This document shows, piece by piece, positions 26,539-36,031 of a DNA stretch of 64,000 nt. The notes beneath the pieces are model-generated. The model ran no database searches. It was not told where the DNA came from and saw nothing but the letters and a program-made list of their open reading frames with translations. Position 1 is the first letter of the stretch; each line of letters opens with the position of its first letter. The translations under genes and the position numbers were made by a program. Source of the DNA: Pseudomonadota bacterium (GTDB taxonomy: Bacteria > Pseudomonadota > Gammaproteobacteria > Steroidobacterales > Woeseiaceae); assembly GCA_022563195.1 (NCBI GenBank), contig JADFNV010000002.1, forward strand, positions 62,001 to 126,000. The letters are read 5' to 3'.

Positions 26539-29500
26539 ATGACAGGCGAAATCAGCATACAAGAGCAGGACCTCGATGCAGGTCGCGGCGAGATCACTGT
26601 GAACGCGTTGTCGATTGTCAGCAACGAACTCATAGAGACGATGCGCAACGCGCATCTCGCGCTCGAAGATTGCGTCGACGGTCGCGGCGGATCAGCGGCG
26701 CTTGTGCGCGCAGGTGAGCTGCTGCACCAGATTCGCGGCGCACTTCAGATCACCGAGACCTATGGTGCGGCGTTGCTGGCCGAAGAGATGGAGCTTGTTT
26801 GCAAGTATCTGGCCAAGTTAAGTGCCGGCAAGGGTCGCGAAGACGGGCTTGATGCACTAACACGAGCGATGGTTCAACTGCCGGTTTACATCGAACGGTT
26901 GCTCGGTGGCGGACGTGATATTGCGCTTGTGCTTTTGCCGATGCTCAACGACTTGCGCGCGGCGCGCGGCGAGCCCTTATTGTCTGAAGGAACGCTGCTA
27001 CTGCTGAATCTGTCGCCGAGCCAGGCGAAAAAGACGAGCACTGCACGAGAGGGCAGCGGCGAAGACCCGGTAGCTGTTGCGGCCCGCCTGCGACCCAGAT
27101 TTCAGCTGGCGCTACTCGGCTGGATCAAGGGCGCCGATACCCAGCGTCACCTGGATACGCTGGCAGTTGTCACGGATATGCTCGAAGAAGCGGCAACTCG
27201 CGACGACATGCATCAGTTGTGGTGGATCGTTGGCGGTGTGCTTGAATCGCTACGCGAGGGAGGGCTTGAGACATCTGTCGCGCTGAAACGACTTCTTGGG
27301 CATACCGATCGCCAGATCGGGCGCGTTATCGACGAGGGTGTCGAGGCTTTCGATACTCACCCTGTCGACAATTTATTGAACAATCTCCTCTACTATGTCG
27401 CGCGTTCGAGTACGGCTGGCAAGCGCATCAGCGAAATTCGCTCCGCGTTCAATCTTTCCGAATTATTGCCTGGTGACGAGCAGGTCGAGCAGGCACGGGA
27501 GGCCCTATCGGCACCCAGCGTCAAGCTGATGAAAACGGTTGCTGCGGCGATCAGGGAAGATCTGGGTCGGGTCAAGGACGTGCTGGATATCTTTGTTCGT
27601 ACCGGCATGAACAAATCAGCCGAACTTGTGCCGCAACTCGAATTGCTCAAAAAAATCAGCGACACCCTCGGTGTTCTGGGCCTGGGCGAGCTGCGCGGCG
27701 ATATCGAAGGCGAGATCGATCAACTCAAATTAGTCGTCGAACGCGGTGGCGTCGCCAACGAAGAGATCATTCTCGATGTCGCGTCGACGCTGCTGCGTGT
27801 GGAGGATCGACTCGACCAGCAGCTCTTGCGATTGATTGCCCCAAGGCAGGACGGCACCGAGCAGGCGGATTCGGACATGCCGCCTAATGAGGCTGCGGAC
27901 TACCGGCAGGTCGCTGAATCCGTCATGCGTGAATGTATTATCAACCTCGCGCGAATCAAGGAAACGGTCGGGCAAAGTCTCGAGTCACGAGCACCGTCGC
28001 AGGGGCTGGACAGTGTGCCGTCGCTCATTCGCGGCATGAAAGCCGGCCTGATGATGTTGAACAAGACTCGTGCAATGGAGATCGTTGACCGCATTGGGCG
28101 GCTGATCATATTGATGTTGCAGGGCGCCGGAGCTTCGCGTCTGTCGCAGAAAGAGATCGATCGCATGGCTGACGCGATCGTCAGCATTGAGTATTACATG
28201 GAGACGGTGAAGGCTGGACGTAGCGAGCCCTGGTACATGCTCGATAATGCCGAGGCTTGTCTGGCTGTGCTGCGAGACGTCGAACACCGACTTGCACAGG
28301 AGGAAGCAGCCGAGCCACTAGCGACGAGGGGCATAGGGATCGCCCGGGACGAGAGAGACGCGGCGGCAGAGGAACGGGGTCGCGCTGAAAATGTGCGAGC
28401 GACAGAAATCATGCCACTGCCCGCCGTTGCAGCTGATGCCGAGCATCTTGACCCTGAGCTTCTTGAGTTATTTATCGAAGAGGCCAGGGAGGAAGTCGCG
28501 TTGATCAATCGCAAGCTACCGATCTGGCGAGACGCGCCCGATGACATGGAGACTCTCATCACGGTGCGGCGATCATTCCATACGCTGAAAGGCAGTGGTC
28601 GAATGGTGGGTGCTGAACGTATCGGCGAGTTTAGCTGGAGCGTTGAAAACCTGCTGAATCGTTTGATTAATCGCACGCTCGTGCGCACTCCGCCAATGGT
28701 TGACTTCATTATTGATGTAGCCGCCGCATTGCCAGGGTTGATAGAGCAACTTGAAGTTGGTACCGAACCGACGGCCGATATCAGACTGTTGATGGCGCGA
28801 GCAAATGCGTTTACTGAAGGTGACCCTAATGCGGCTGTGCTGACGATCGCAAGCTCTGAACCAGAAACTGCAGATGACGACGAAGCTGCCCTGGAAATGG
28901 ATCCGGTGCTGCTGGACATTTTCTCAAAAGAGACGACGGGGCATCTCAAGGTGATCACAGATTACCTCGCTGCCTGCGAAGGACACACACCGCCATTCGA
29001 CGTCACTGATAAATTGCACCGTGCCTGCCATACCCTGCACGGCAGTGCGAACATGGCCAATGTTGAACGTGGGGTAGCCGTAGCTGCTGCGCTGAATCGA
29101 TTTGTGCGGCGCGTATACGACTATAAGGTCGGTTTTCAGCGATCAGGGCTGGACGCGTTGCGCGCAGCAGCCAAAGCGATTGCGACGATTGTCGGTGACA
29201 TCAATCAGTCCGAACGGCGTTGGGCCGACTATACGGCGCTGATTGATCACCTGGCGATGCTGACCGATGCTGTGCAGCCCGAAGATACAATTGTGCGGGA
29301 AGCCGAAACCGACTTCATTCAAAAGCCGAAAGCCATCGTCGAGGATGTGCCGGAGGAGGCTGAATACGACGCGGAGATTGCGGCCATCTTCACGGAAGAA
29401 TCGGCCGAGCTGCTTGAAATGGCCGATAAAGCGCTGATCGAGTGGAGCAAGAACAAAAGCGCTCGCCAGCCAATGGAGGAATTCAAACGCCATCTGCACA

Positions 29501-31896
29501 CTCTCAAAGGTGGTGCGCGCATGGCCGGCATCACGGCGATGGGCGACCTGAGCCACGAACTCGAGACATTGCTTATCTCGATTGACGGAGGTCGCATCAA
29601 GCCGTCGCGCGCGGTGGATGAGCTGTTGCAACACAGCGTCGATGAGTTGCACCGCATGCGCGATACTGTAATCGCGGGTAAACCCGTGGCTGCTGCCAAC
29701 GCCCTGCAAAAACGCATTCAGCAGGCAAATGCCGGGTTTGAGGTGGCGGACGAAGCCCAGGTGGAAACAGCGCCAACAGACGACGAGGTCGAAAAGGCGG
29801 TGCCGGCCGAGTTTACTATCGAGCCCGATGACACTGTCAGTATGGTCATTATTGACACACCGTTGGCCGACGAGCTGGCACAGATCGCAAAACCCAAGTT
29901 GGATCAGGACGCGGCGCCACAGATTACCGAAGCGCAACAAGCTTCTGAGACTGCGCCGGAGCCCGAGCCTGCGCCGGAGCCCGAGCTTGTGCCGGAGCCT
30001 GAACCTGCACAGGTGCCTGAACCTGCACAGGTGCCTGAACCGGCGCGGGCAGCCGCCAAGGCGGCGCAAAAGAAACGGCGTCAGGAATTTGCGCGCATCG
30101 ATGCGGATTTGCTCGAAGACCTGCTAAACGCCGCCGGCGAGATCAGCATTTATCAGTCACGTTTGAGCCAGCAGGTCAGTTCATTCGAGTTTCATGTTGA
30201 CGAACTCGAACAAACCATCAGTCGCCTACGGGAGCAATTACGGAAACTCGAGGTCGAGACCGAAGCGCAGATCATGCACGGCCACCAGGATACTGTTGTG
30301 GCACGGGACTTCGACCCGCTCGAACTCGATCGCTATTCGAATATCCAACAGCTCTCTCGCGCGCTTGCCGAATCGGCCAGCGACCTGGTCAGTATCAAAG
30401 ACCTGTTGCAGACAGTAACGACCGATTCTGAGGGTCTCCTTATGCAGCAGTCACGCGTGACTGCTGAGTTGCAGGATGGGCTGATGCGAGCGCGCATGGT
30501 GCCGTTTGAACGCCACGTGCCGCGACTGACCCGACTCGTACGTCAGGTTGCGAAAGAGGCCGGTAAGCGCGCCGAACTGGCTGTCGAAGGCGCATCCGGC
30601 GAACTTGATCGTCAGGTACTCAACAAGATGTTGCCGCCCTTGGAGCACATGCTGCGCAACGCGGTCGTGCACGGCATCGAAGAGCCCAATGAACGTCAGA
30701 AGGCGAAAAAACCGGCGACGGGACGAATCACTATCCGGTTGCGCCGCGAGGGCTCGGAGATGATCATCGACGTCGCCGATGACGGAACAGGTCTCGATGT
30801 CGAAGCGATTCGCAGCAAAGCGTTTGAACTCGATATGCTCAAACCCGATGCGAAGGTTACCGACGACGAAATCATGAACCTGATCTTGACGCCAGGATTC
30901 TCGACGGCAGGCAAGGTTACGCAGTCCGCCGGGCGTGGTGTCGGCATGGACGTTGTGGCCAATGAGGTCAAGAAACTGGGCGGGTCACTGCACATTTCGT
31001 CTGTAACCGGGCAAGGGACGAACTTCACAGTGCGCTTGCCGTTTACACTGGCGATTACGCAGGCGCTGATTATTCGCACGGGCGAAGAGGTGTATGCATT
31101 GCCATTGCCTTCGGTTGAAGGTGTTGCACGGATTCCACGCGCTGAACTGGAAAACCTCTTGAGTCAGACCGAGCCGAGTTATGGTTACGGTGAGCAGATT
31201 TACCGGTTCCGCCACCTCGGCATGTACCTCGGTGGGCAGGCTGCGAAACTTCCCGAAGACGATGCGTTCATTGCCGTTATCCTTGTCAATGCGGGCGAGC
31301 ACTCGGCTGCACTTCTTACTGATGAGATGCTCGCAAGTCGGGAAATCGTCGTTAAGTCGGTAGGCCCGCAATTGGCAAGTATTCGAGGCATATCGGGCGC
31401 CACGATCCTGGGCGATGGTAGCGTTGTACTGATTCTCGACATCGCTGCGCTAGTTCGCGGCGGGGCGCCGATTGTTGAACTGAAGACCGCTGCACCAACT
31501 CCAACCGACGAACGACCCGTCGCGCTCGTCGTCGATGATTCGATTACGGTACGACGTGTTACGGAGCGCCTCCTGCAACGCCACGGCATGCGCGTTGTTA
31601 CCGCCAAGGACGGTCTTGATGCGATCGGAGTTCTACATGACAACATACCCGACATCATTTTGCTGGATATCGAAATGCCGCGTATGGATGGCTACGAGTT
31701 TGCATCGCATGTAAGAAATGACGATCGTGTTGCCGATGTGCCGATTATCATGGTGACGTCTCGTGTCGGTGACAAACACAGGGCTCGCGCGATCGAACTT
31801 GGCGTCAATGATTACCTGGGTAAACCGTACCAGGATTCGGCGTTGCTCGAGGCTATTCAACGATTGCTCGAAGAGAAGGGAATCATGCTGTCGTGA
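26539..31896 (+). CDS. chpA: Hybrid chemosensory histidine kinase ChpA
   Basis: A 1785-residue CheA-type hybrid kinase, shorter than Pseudomonas ChpA (about 2470). The N-terminal part (to about residue 600) is helical and Hpt-like, with a possible degenerate LLHQIRGAL site at H63. Three canonical phosphotransfer domains follow, with histidines at H681 (FHTLKGSG), H831 (CHTLHGSA) and H987 (HTLKGGAR). Next come a Pro/Glu repeat linker (about 1139-1168), a dimerisation region, the ATPase (NAVVHGIEEP about 1374; GRGVGMDVV about 1464), a CheW domain (about 1500-1647) and a receiver with acceptor D1710 (LLDIEMPRMDG). It phosphorylates PilG and PilH. ATG 26539 is used; the last base pairs overlap chpC. 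Confidence 0.95.
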   Translation: MTGEISIQEQDLDAGRGEITVNALSIVSNELIETMRNAHLALEDCVDGRGGSAALVRAGELLHQIRGALQITETYGAALLAEEMELVCKYLAKLSAGKGREDGLDALTRAMVQLPVYIERLLGGGRDIALVLLPMLNDLRAARGEPLLSEGTLLLLNLSPSQAKKTSTAREGSGEDPVAVAARLRPRFQLALLGWIKGADTQRHLDTLAVVTDMLEEAATRDDMHQLWWIVGGVLESLREGGLETSVALKRLLGHTDRQIGRVIDEGVEAFDTHPVDNLLNNLLYYVARSSTAGKRISEIRSAFNLSELLPGDEQVEQAREALSAPSVKLMKTVAAAIREDLGRVKDVLDIFVRTGMNKSAELVPQLELLKKISDTLGVLGLGELRGDIEGEIDQLKLVVERGGVANEEIILDVASTLLRVEDRLDQQLLRLIAPRQDGTEQADSDMPPNEAADYRQVAESVMRECIINLARIKETVGQSLESRAPSQGLDSVPSLIRGMKAGLMMLNKTRAMEIVDRIGRLIILMLQGAGASRLSQKEIDRMADAIVSIEYYMETVKAGRSEPWYMLDNAEACLAVLRDVEHRLAQEEAAEPLATRGIGIARDERDAAAEERGRAENVRATEIMPLPAVAADAEHLDPELLELFIEEAREEVALINRKLPIWRDAPDDMETLITVRRSFHTLKGSGRMVGAERIGEFSWSVENLLNRLINRTLVRTPPMVDFIIDVAAALPGLIEQLEVGTEPTADIRLLMARANAFTEGDPNAAVLTIASSEPETADDDEAALEMDPVLLDIFSKETTGHLKVITDYLAACEGHTPPFDVTDKLHRACHTLHGSANMANVERGVAVAAALNRFVRRVYDYKVGFQRSGLDALRAAAKAIATIVGDINQSERRWADYTALIDHLAMLTDAVQPEDTIVREAETDFIQKPKAIVEDVPEEAEYDAEIAAIFTEESAELLEMADKALIEWSKNKSARQPMEEFKRHLHTLKGGARMAGITAMGDLSHELETLLISIDGGRIKPSRAVDELLQHSVDELHRMRDTVIAGKPVAAANALQKRIQQANAGFEVADEAQVETAPTDDEVEKAVPAEFTIEPDDTVSMVIIDTPLADELAQIAKPKLDQDAAPQITEAQQASETAPEPEPAPEPELVPEPEPAQVPEPAQVPEPARAAAKAAQKKRRQEFARIDADLLEDLLNAAGEISIYQSRLSQQVSSFEFHVDELEQTISRLREQLRKLEVETEAQIMHGHQDTVVARDFDPLELDRYSNIQQLSRALAESASDLVSIKDLLQTVTTDSEGLLMQQSRVTAELQDGLMRARMVPFERHVPRLTRLVRQVAKEAGKRAELAVEGASGELDRQVLNKMLPPLEHMLRNAVVHGIEEPNERQKAKKPATGRITIRLRREGSEMIIDVADDGTGLDVEAIRSKAFELDMLKPDAKVTDDEIMNLILTPGFSTAGKVTQSAGRGVGMDVVANEVKKLGGSLHISSVTGQGTNFTVRLPFTLAITQALIIRTGEEVYALPLPSVEGVARIPRAELENLLSQTEPSYGYGEQIYRFRHLGMYLGGQAAKLPEDDAFIAVILVNAGEHSAALLTDEMLASREIVVKSVGPQLASIRGISGATILGDGSVVLILDIAALVRGGAPIVELKTAAPTPTDERPVALVVDDSITVRRVTERLLQRHGMRVVTAKDGLDAIGVLHDNIPDIILLDIEMPRMDGYEFASHVRNDDRVADVPIIMVTSRVGDKHRARAIELGVNDYLGKPYQDSALLEAIQRLLEEKGIMLS
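29998..30033 (+). repeat. 18-bp tandem duplication in chpA linker
   Basis: CCTGAACCTGCACAGGTG occurs twice head to tail, followed by a partial third copy. It encodes repeated PEPAQV units in the Pro/Glu linker of ChpA. Copy number could change by slippage without a frameshift. Confidence 0.85.
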
Positions 31897-32363
31897 CTGC
31901 AAGGCTCGATGAGTTGTATAGCCTCCTGGTGCCCTTATCCGGTGATCGCCTGATTGTCCCACGTGTCTGTGTCGTCGAGGTTGTGCGTTTTACCAAACCC
32001 GATCATGAGGCTGGCGCGCACAGCTGGATGCTGGGTACAGTTATCTGGAATGGACGTCCCTTGCCGGTCGTGTCATTTGAAGGCGCCCTGGGTAAAGAAG
32101 TGCCTGCCATAACGGGCCGCACACGAATTGTTGTCTTCTATGCAACTACCGGACAACTGAAGACCGGTTACTTTGGCATCTTGACGCAGGGATTTCCGCA
32201 ACTCGTGCGGGTCAATCGCGATGTCCTCAAACTCGATTCGACCGATGATTGGCCCGAATCAGCGCCCGTGTTGTGTCGCGTCAAAATGATCAATGAATTT
32301 CCGCTGATACCCGATCTTGAGAGACTCGAGAGCATGCTCGTCGAAGAGTCAATTCAGGCCTAG
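31893..32363 (+). CDS. chpC: CheW-like protein ChpC
   Basis: A 156-residue CheW-like protein with the ChpC-type start (ELYSLLVPLSGDRLIVPR). Adaptor segments include SWMLGTVIWNGRPLPVVSFEGALG and RTRIVVFYATTG. The GTG at 31893 overlaps the chpA stop (GTGA), so it is translationally coupled. In Pseudomonas chpC lies after chpB and links minor receptors to the Chp pathway; chpB, the methylesterase gene, is missing between chpA and chpC here. Confidence 0.88.
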   Translation: MTARLDELYSLLVPLSGDRLIVPRVCVVEVVRFTKPDHEAGAHSWMLGTVIWNGRPLPVVSFEGALGKEVPAITGRTRIVVFYATTGQLKTGYFGILTQGFPQLVRVNRDVLKLDSTDDWPESAPVLCRVKMINEFPLIPDLERLESMLVEESIQA

Positions 32364-32468
32364 CGGTACTTGAGCAGACAGACACTGTCAGACAAGATTG
32401 AGATCGAATGGCCGCTTCTCCCAATAGCGGAAGTTAGGCTGATGGGATGGTGAGGGGCAGCGAGTGAC

Positions 32469-32689
32469 CGATACTGTTGAAAAACTCTGTTTTGATAAGA
32501 GCGGCGATTTCATTTGTGTTTTAAGCGTCTTTCCTTACTCTAGATATGAGGGGATAGTCAGAAACACATGAAAACTCGCTCGGCCGCCTCTTGGAAGCCC
32601 GGAAGATCACCTTAGATTGCGCGTTTGGCGCTCAAAAAACTCAATGGAGTTTTGTGGTTTCCGAGTATCGGAGCTTTTCAACAGTATCG
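32469..32689. mobile_element. MITE-like element with 19-bp terminal inverted repeats
   Basis: A 221-bp non-coding segment is bounded by 19-bp inverted repeats, CGATACTGTTGAAAAACTC at 32469-32487 and its complement with one mismatch at 32671-32689. The interior has no long ORF and is A/T-richer than neighbouring genes. A small hairpin (AAAACTC/GAGTTTT, 32636-32653) near the right end could terminate rsmE. No target duplication is clear. It fills most of the 463-base gap between the convergent chpC and rsmE; I see no gene in the remaining 32690-32826. Confidence 0.65.
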
Positions 32690-32826
32690 ACCGTTTTGGG
32701 CCCTTCGTACCGGGATTTTGGTAGTCGTTTGAACGGCTGCTTACGATGCAGATTCAACCGTTCGAATCCGATCAATTCTGACACTATCTGTACGGTCGGG
32801 TCTGCGCTATTACACCTAGTACTCCG

Positions 32827-33567
32827 TCAAGGTGCCAAGTCTCCCCATAAAGACTGCACGATTGCGATCGATGCGATGGCGGCCGATTCGGTCCGCAGAA
32901 TCCGCGGCCCTAGGGAAACTGACACGAATCCCGCGACCGCGGCATCTTCAAGCTCTTTGTCGCTGAAGCCCCCTTCCGGGCCGATGAGAATGCAGACTTC
33001 GGTCTCGGGCTTTATTATCGATGTCAATGGTGTTGCGGCACCGGGCTGCAGGATCAAGTCGGTATCTGCATCCTTGGTTTTCGTTCCCAACCAGGACTTC
33101 AGCGGCATCGGTGTATCGATCAATGGCGGCCGGATTCGCCCAGACTGTTCGCAGGCACTCTCGGCAATTTTTTGCCAATGATCCTGACGCCGCAAAGCAC
33201 GGCTCGCATCGAGTTTGACAACACCGTATTCGGTCAACACCGGAGAGATGCGCTTCACGCCGAGTTCAGTTGCCTTTTGCACGACCAAATCCATGCGATC
33301 GCCCCGTGATACGCCTTGTACGAGGTGTACCTTGAGCGGCGATTCGGTTGCAGTCTCGATTCGTACGTGAAGCTTGATGACCGCCGAAGTCTTTGCAATG
33401 CTTGCAACCGTCGCACTGAACTCGCCCTTGTCGCCATTGAATACAGCGAGTGAATCACCGGCACGTAATCTCAGCACGCGACCGATGTAGCGCGTCTGGT
33501 CCTCGTTGAGGTCCAACTGCAGATCAGGACGAAGGTCGCCGCTGACAAACAATCGCGTTAGGGACAT
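32827..33567 (-). CDS. rsmE: 16S rRNA (uracil1498-N3)-methyltransferase RsmE
   Basis: A 246-residue SPOUT methyltransferase. It has the N-terminal PUA-like region (YIGRVLRLRAGDSLAVFNG), then VQGVSRGDRMDLVVQKATELGV, and the knot motifs LIGPEGGFSDKELEDA and SLGPRILRTESAAIASI. It methylates U1498 of 16S rRNA using S-adenosylmethionine. ATG 33567 matches the family start; a longer in-frame reading to 34137 is antisense to ampD and is rejected. It diverges from ampD with an 87-base gap. Confidence 0.97.
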   Translation of the reverse strand: MSLTRLFVSGDLRPDLQLDLNEDQTRYIGRVLRLRAGDSLAVFNGDKGEFSATVASIAKTSAVIKLHVRIETATESPLKVHLVQGVSRGDRMDLVVQKATELGVKRISPVLTEYGVVKLDASRALRRQDHWQKIAESACEQSGRIRPPLIDTPMPLKSWLGTKTKDADTDLILQPGAATPLTSIIKPETEVCILIGPEGGFSDKELEDAAVAGFVSVSLGPRILRTESAAIASIAIVQSLWGDLAP

Positions 33568-33654
33568 CGTTGTTGCCTGACGAGTCAAAGGTCGTTGACA
33601 GTCAACGCCTGCAACCGTGACTATCGTCTTTCCTGACAGGTGGGGCAAGCATTG

Positions 33655-34248
33655 ATGGATGCATCGTTCAACGTCGAGCGTAATAGCGGGCTTATTCTGC
33701 CGGCGCGACAGTGTCCGAGTCCGAATCAGGACGAGCGGCCGGACGGCGCGGTACCGGAACTGATCGTCGTGCATGGAATCAGTCTGCCGCCGGGCGAATT
33801 CGGCGGCCCTGAGATTGAGCAGTTTTTTACGAATTGCCTCGATTGGGACAGCCATGCGTACTTTAATGAGATCCGAAGCGTCAAAGTATCGGCGCACCTG
33901 CTGATTCGTCGGTGTGGCGAATTGGTCCAGTTCGTTCCGTTTACTCATAGTGCATGGCACGCCGGTGCGTCGGCGTTTCGTGACCGCACGTGCTGCAACG
34001 ATTTTTCGATCGGCATCGAACTCGAGGGCAATGACGATACGCCTTACGACGATCGCCAATACGCAAGCCTTATTGCAAGCGTCGGGGCATTGTTGCAGGC
34101 ATATTCCACACTCTCGACGCGCAGGATTGTGGCGCACTCGGACATTGCTCCGGGACGAAAAACCGATCCGGGTCCTGCTTTCGATTGGCTTCGATTGTAT
34201 GATGGGCTAAGCCACGAACTGTCACGGGAAAATTCTGACTCGCAATGA
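33655..34248 (+). CDS. ampD: 1,6-anhydro-N-acetylmuramyl-L-alanine amidase AmpD
   Basis: A 197-residue amidase_2-fold protein. Zinc ligands are the histidine in LIVVHGISLPPGEFGG, the histidine in SAWHAGAS and the aspartate in GRKTDPGPAF. The IVAHSDIAPGRK segment is typical of AmpD. It cleaves anhydro-muropeptides in the cytoplasm during murein recycling. ATG 33655 is used; a GTG five codons upstream is possible. The stop overlaps the ampE start (ATGA). Confidence 0.95.
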   Translation: MDASFNVERNSGLILPARQCPSPNQDERPDGAVPELIVVHGISLPPGEFGGPEIEQFFTNCLDWDSHAYFNEIRSVKVSAHLLIRRCGELVQFVPFTHSAWHAGASAFRDRTCCNDFSIGIELEGNDDTPYDDRQYASLIASVGALLQAYSTLSTRRIVAHSDIAPGRKTDPGPAFDWLRLYDGLSHELSRENSDSQ

Positions 34249-35156
34249 ACCTGATTGCATTGCTACTAGGCCTCGTCGTCGAGCGACTGGCGACCAGGTT
34301 ATTCCACCTGCGCCGCCTGCGATGGCTCGATCGTCTGATTGACGCCGGTTTTGGACACGCGCAGCGGCTTGCGACGTGGCCGGCGCTGATCCCCGTTGTC
34401 CTGCTAGCTCTACTGCTCGTGTCGCCGGTCGCGGCGACATCATTCGCTCTCGGCGACAAGCTCTCTGGACTGCCCTACGTGGCGTTCGCGATTCTCCTTC
34501 TGTTTTTCTCACTCGGCCCGCAAGACATCGGCGAAGATGTCGACGAATATTGCAGGTCTCTGGAGGAAGGCGACGAAGAACGAATTCAGCAAACGGCAAA
34601 GTCCATTGTCGAGAGTGATGTGCCTGAAGCGGAGCTTGAACGTATTCACAAGGTTGAAGAAGCCGTTTGCATACAGGCCAATAATCGTTTGTTTGCCGTC
34701 ATATTCTGGTTTGTCCTGTTTGGCCCGCTGGGTGCATGGGCTTATCGCGTCACGGACTTGATTCGTCGTCGTGCCGTGTTCAGTGCAACGCGCGATGAAG
34801 AAACAGATGGCACGGCGTCCCGTGTTCGCGATGCGGCCGTCATGATGCACGGCTGGCTTGCCTGGGTCCCGGCGCGACTTACTGCAATTGGTTACGCGGC
34901 GGCGGGAAATTTTGATGCTGCAATTGGAGCCTGGCGGGCACCGAGCGAACAACAAGATGCGACCACATCGGAGTACAACGAGAACCTGCTTGCGAGAGTC
35001 GGTGTAAGCGCACTTGCTCTCGTCGACGAGGAGGACGAGGACCTGATGAAACGGGGCGTGCGTGGCGCGACGGCCGCGAACCGAATGGTGTTTCGCCTGT
35101 TGCTGATATGGGCAGTCATTATTGCGGCGATGACCCTGTACGGCTGGACTCGGTGA
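34245..35156 (+). CDS. ampE: AmpE-like inner-membrane protein
   Basis: A 303-residue membrane protein. Helices lie at about residues 45-65 and 78-93, then 150-170 and 280-300, with a GPQDIGEDVDEY loop typical of AmpE. It resembles CobD/CbiB-type membrane topology and is encoded with ampD in many gammaproteobacteria; function unclear, proposed sensor in beta-lactamase signalling. Start ATG overlaps the ampD stop by 4 bases, and its own stop overlaps the btuF start. Confidence 0.9.
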   Translation: MNLIALLLGLVVERLATRLFHLRRLRWLDRLIDAGFGHAQRLATWPALIPVVLLALLLVSPVAATSFALGDKLSGLPYVAFAILLLFFSLGPQDIGEDVDEYCRSLEEGDEERIQQTAKSIVESDVPEAELERIHKVEEAVCIQANNRLFAVIFWFVLFGPLGAWAYRVTDLIRRRAVFSATRDEETDGTASRVRDAAVMMHGWLAWVPARLTAIGYAAAGNFDAAIGAWRAPSEQQDATTSEYNENLLARVGVSALALVDEEDEDLMKRGVRGATAANRMVFRLLLIWAVIIAAMTLYGWTR

Positions 35157-36031
35157 CACGTACGGCAGGTTGTGGCCTGACAATCGCGTTGTCAGCCTTG
35201 TTTGCATGTTCACAAGCCCCTGAGCCTGTTGCGGCGCTGTCGACGTATTCGCGTGTCGTCACTCTTGCGCCGAACCTGACGGAGCTGATATTTGCAGCCG
35301 GTGCAGGCGATACGCTGGTCGGGGTCAGTGCCTACTCGGACTATCCACCTGCTGTACGCGAGTTGCCGATTATCGGGGATGCTTTTTCGGTCGATCAGGA
35401 ACAACTTGCATTGCTTGCTCCGGACGCCTTGTTCGCCTGGCAAAGCGGAACACCCGCACGTGTTGTCGACGAACTCAGGCGTAGCGGATATCACGTAGAA
35501 GTGCTCCGTACCCGAAGTCTTGATGATGTTGCCACCGCACTGATTCGTATTGGTGAATTGACCGGGCATGAGCAAGAAGCTACTCAGGCGGCGGCTGACT
35601 ATGTCGAGGGACTCAAGGCGCTCGAACAGCGTTTCGCCCGGGAACCGTTGCTGCGTGTGTTCTACCAGATTTCGCGTCGCCCTTTGTACACAGTCAATGG
35701 AGAGCATTTCGTCAGCGAACTAATCGAGCTGTGTGGCGGCAGGAATATCTTCGATGATCTCAATGACCTCGCTCCCGCGATCGCGGTTGAGGCCGTGATT
35801 GAGCGTGACCCCGAGGTCATGCTGGCCAGCGACGAGGCGGGCATTGAGGCATTTTCCGAATGGGAACGATGGCCGAATATCGCGGCGAACCGCATGCGGA
35901 ATCAATTTCTGATGCCTGCCGATGAAATTGGCCGTGCGACACCGCGACTGCTGATCGCCGGCGAAGCGATGTGCCGTGCCTTGCAACAAGCGCGTGTCAG
36001 TCGCGAGTTGGCGGTTGATGCACTTCAGTGA
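35153..36031 (+). CDS. btuF: Cobalamin-binding periplasmic protein BtuF-like
   Basis: A 292-residue substrate-binding protein with a lipobox (ALFACS) at the end of its signal. It has the class III fold features RVVTLAPNLTELIFAAGAGD, GVSAYSDYPPAVRELPIIGD, the WQSGTP loop and LLIAGEAMCRALQ. It would bind vitamin B12 and deliver it to BtuCD. The GTG at 35153 overlaps the ampE stop (GTGA). Nearby genes for cobalamin adenosyltransferase, btuB and btuD support the B12 specificity, although the family also binds siderophores. Confidence 0.88.
   Translation: MTRTAGCGLTIALSALFACSQAPEPVAALSTYSRVVTLAPNLTELIFAAGAGDTLVGVSAYSDYPPAVRELPIIGDAFSVDQEQLALLAPDALFAWQSGTPARVVDELRRSGYHVEVLRTRSLDDVATALIRIGELTGHEQEATQAAADYVEGLKALEQRFAREPLLRVFYQISRRPLYTVNGEHFVSELIELCGGRNIFDDLNDLAPAIAVEAVIERDPEVMLASDEAGIEAFSEWERWPNIAANRMRNQFLMPADEIGRATPRLLIAGEAMCRALQQARVSRELAVDALQ

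Noticed and set aside
28194-28958. 254-codon minus-strand frame in chpA
   Set aside because: Serine-rich shadow frame antisense to the Hpt domains.
29951-30040. Possible repeat array in chpA, considered as CRISPR
   Set aside because: The repeats are contiguous coding units of a Pro/Glu linker without spacers.
29143-30069. 308-codon minus-strand frame inside chpA
   Set aside because: It is antisense to the Hpt and Pro/Glu linker region; its Arg-rich repeats mirror the linker repeats and it has no start signal.
32591-33181. Plus-strand 196-codon frame through the inverted-repeat element into rsmE
   Set aside because: Most of it is antisense to rsmE, which has all its family motifs; composition and lack of a ribosome site mark it as a shadow frame.
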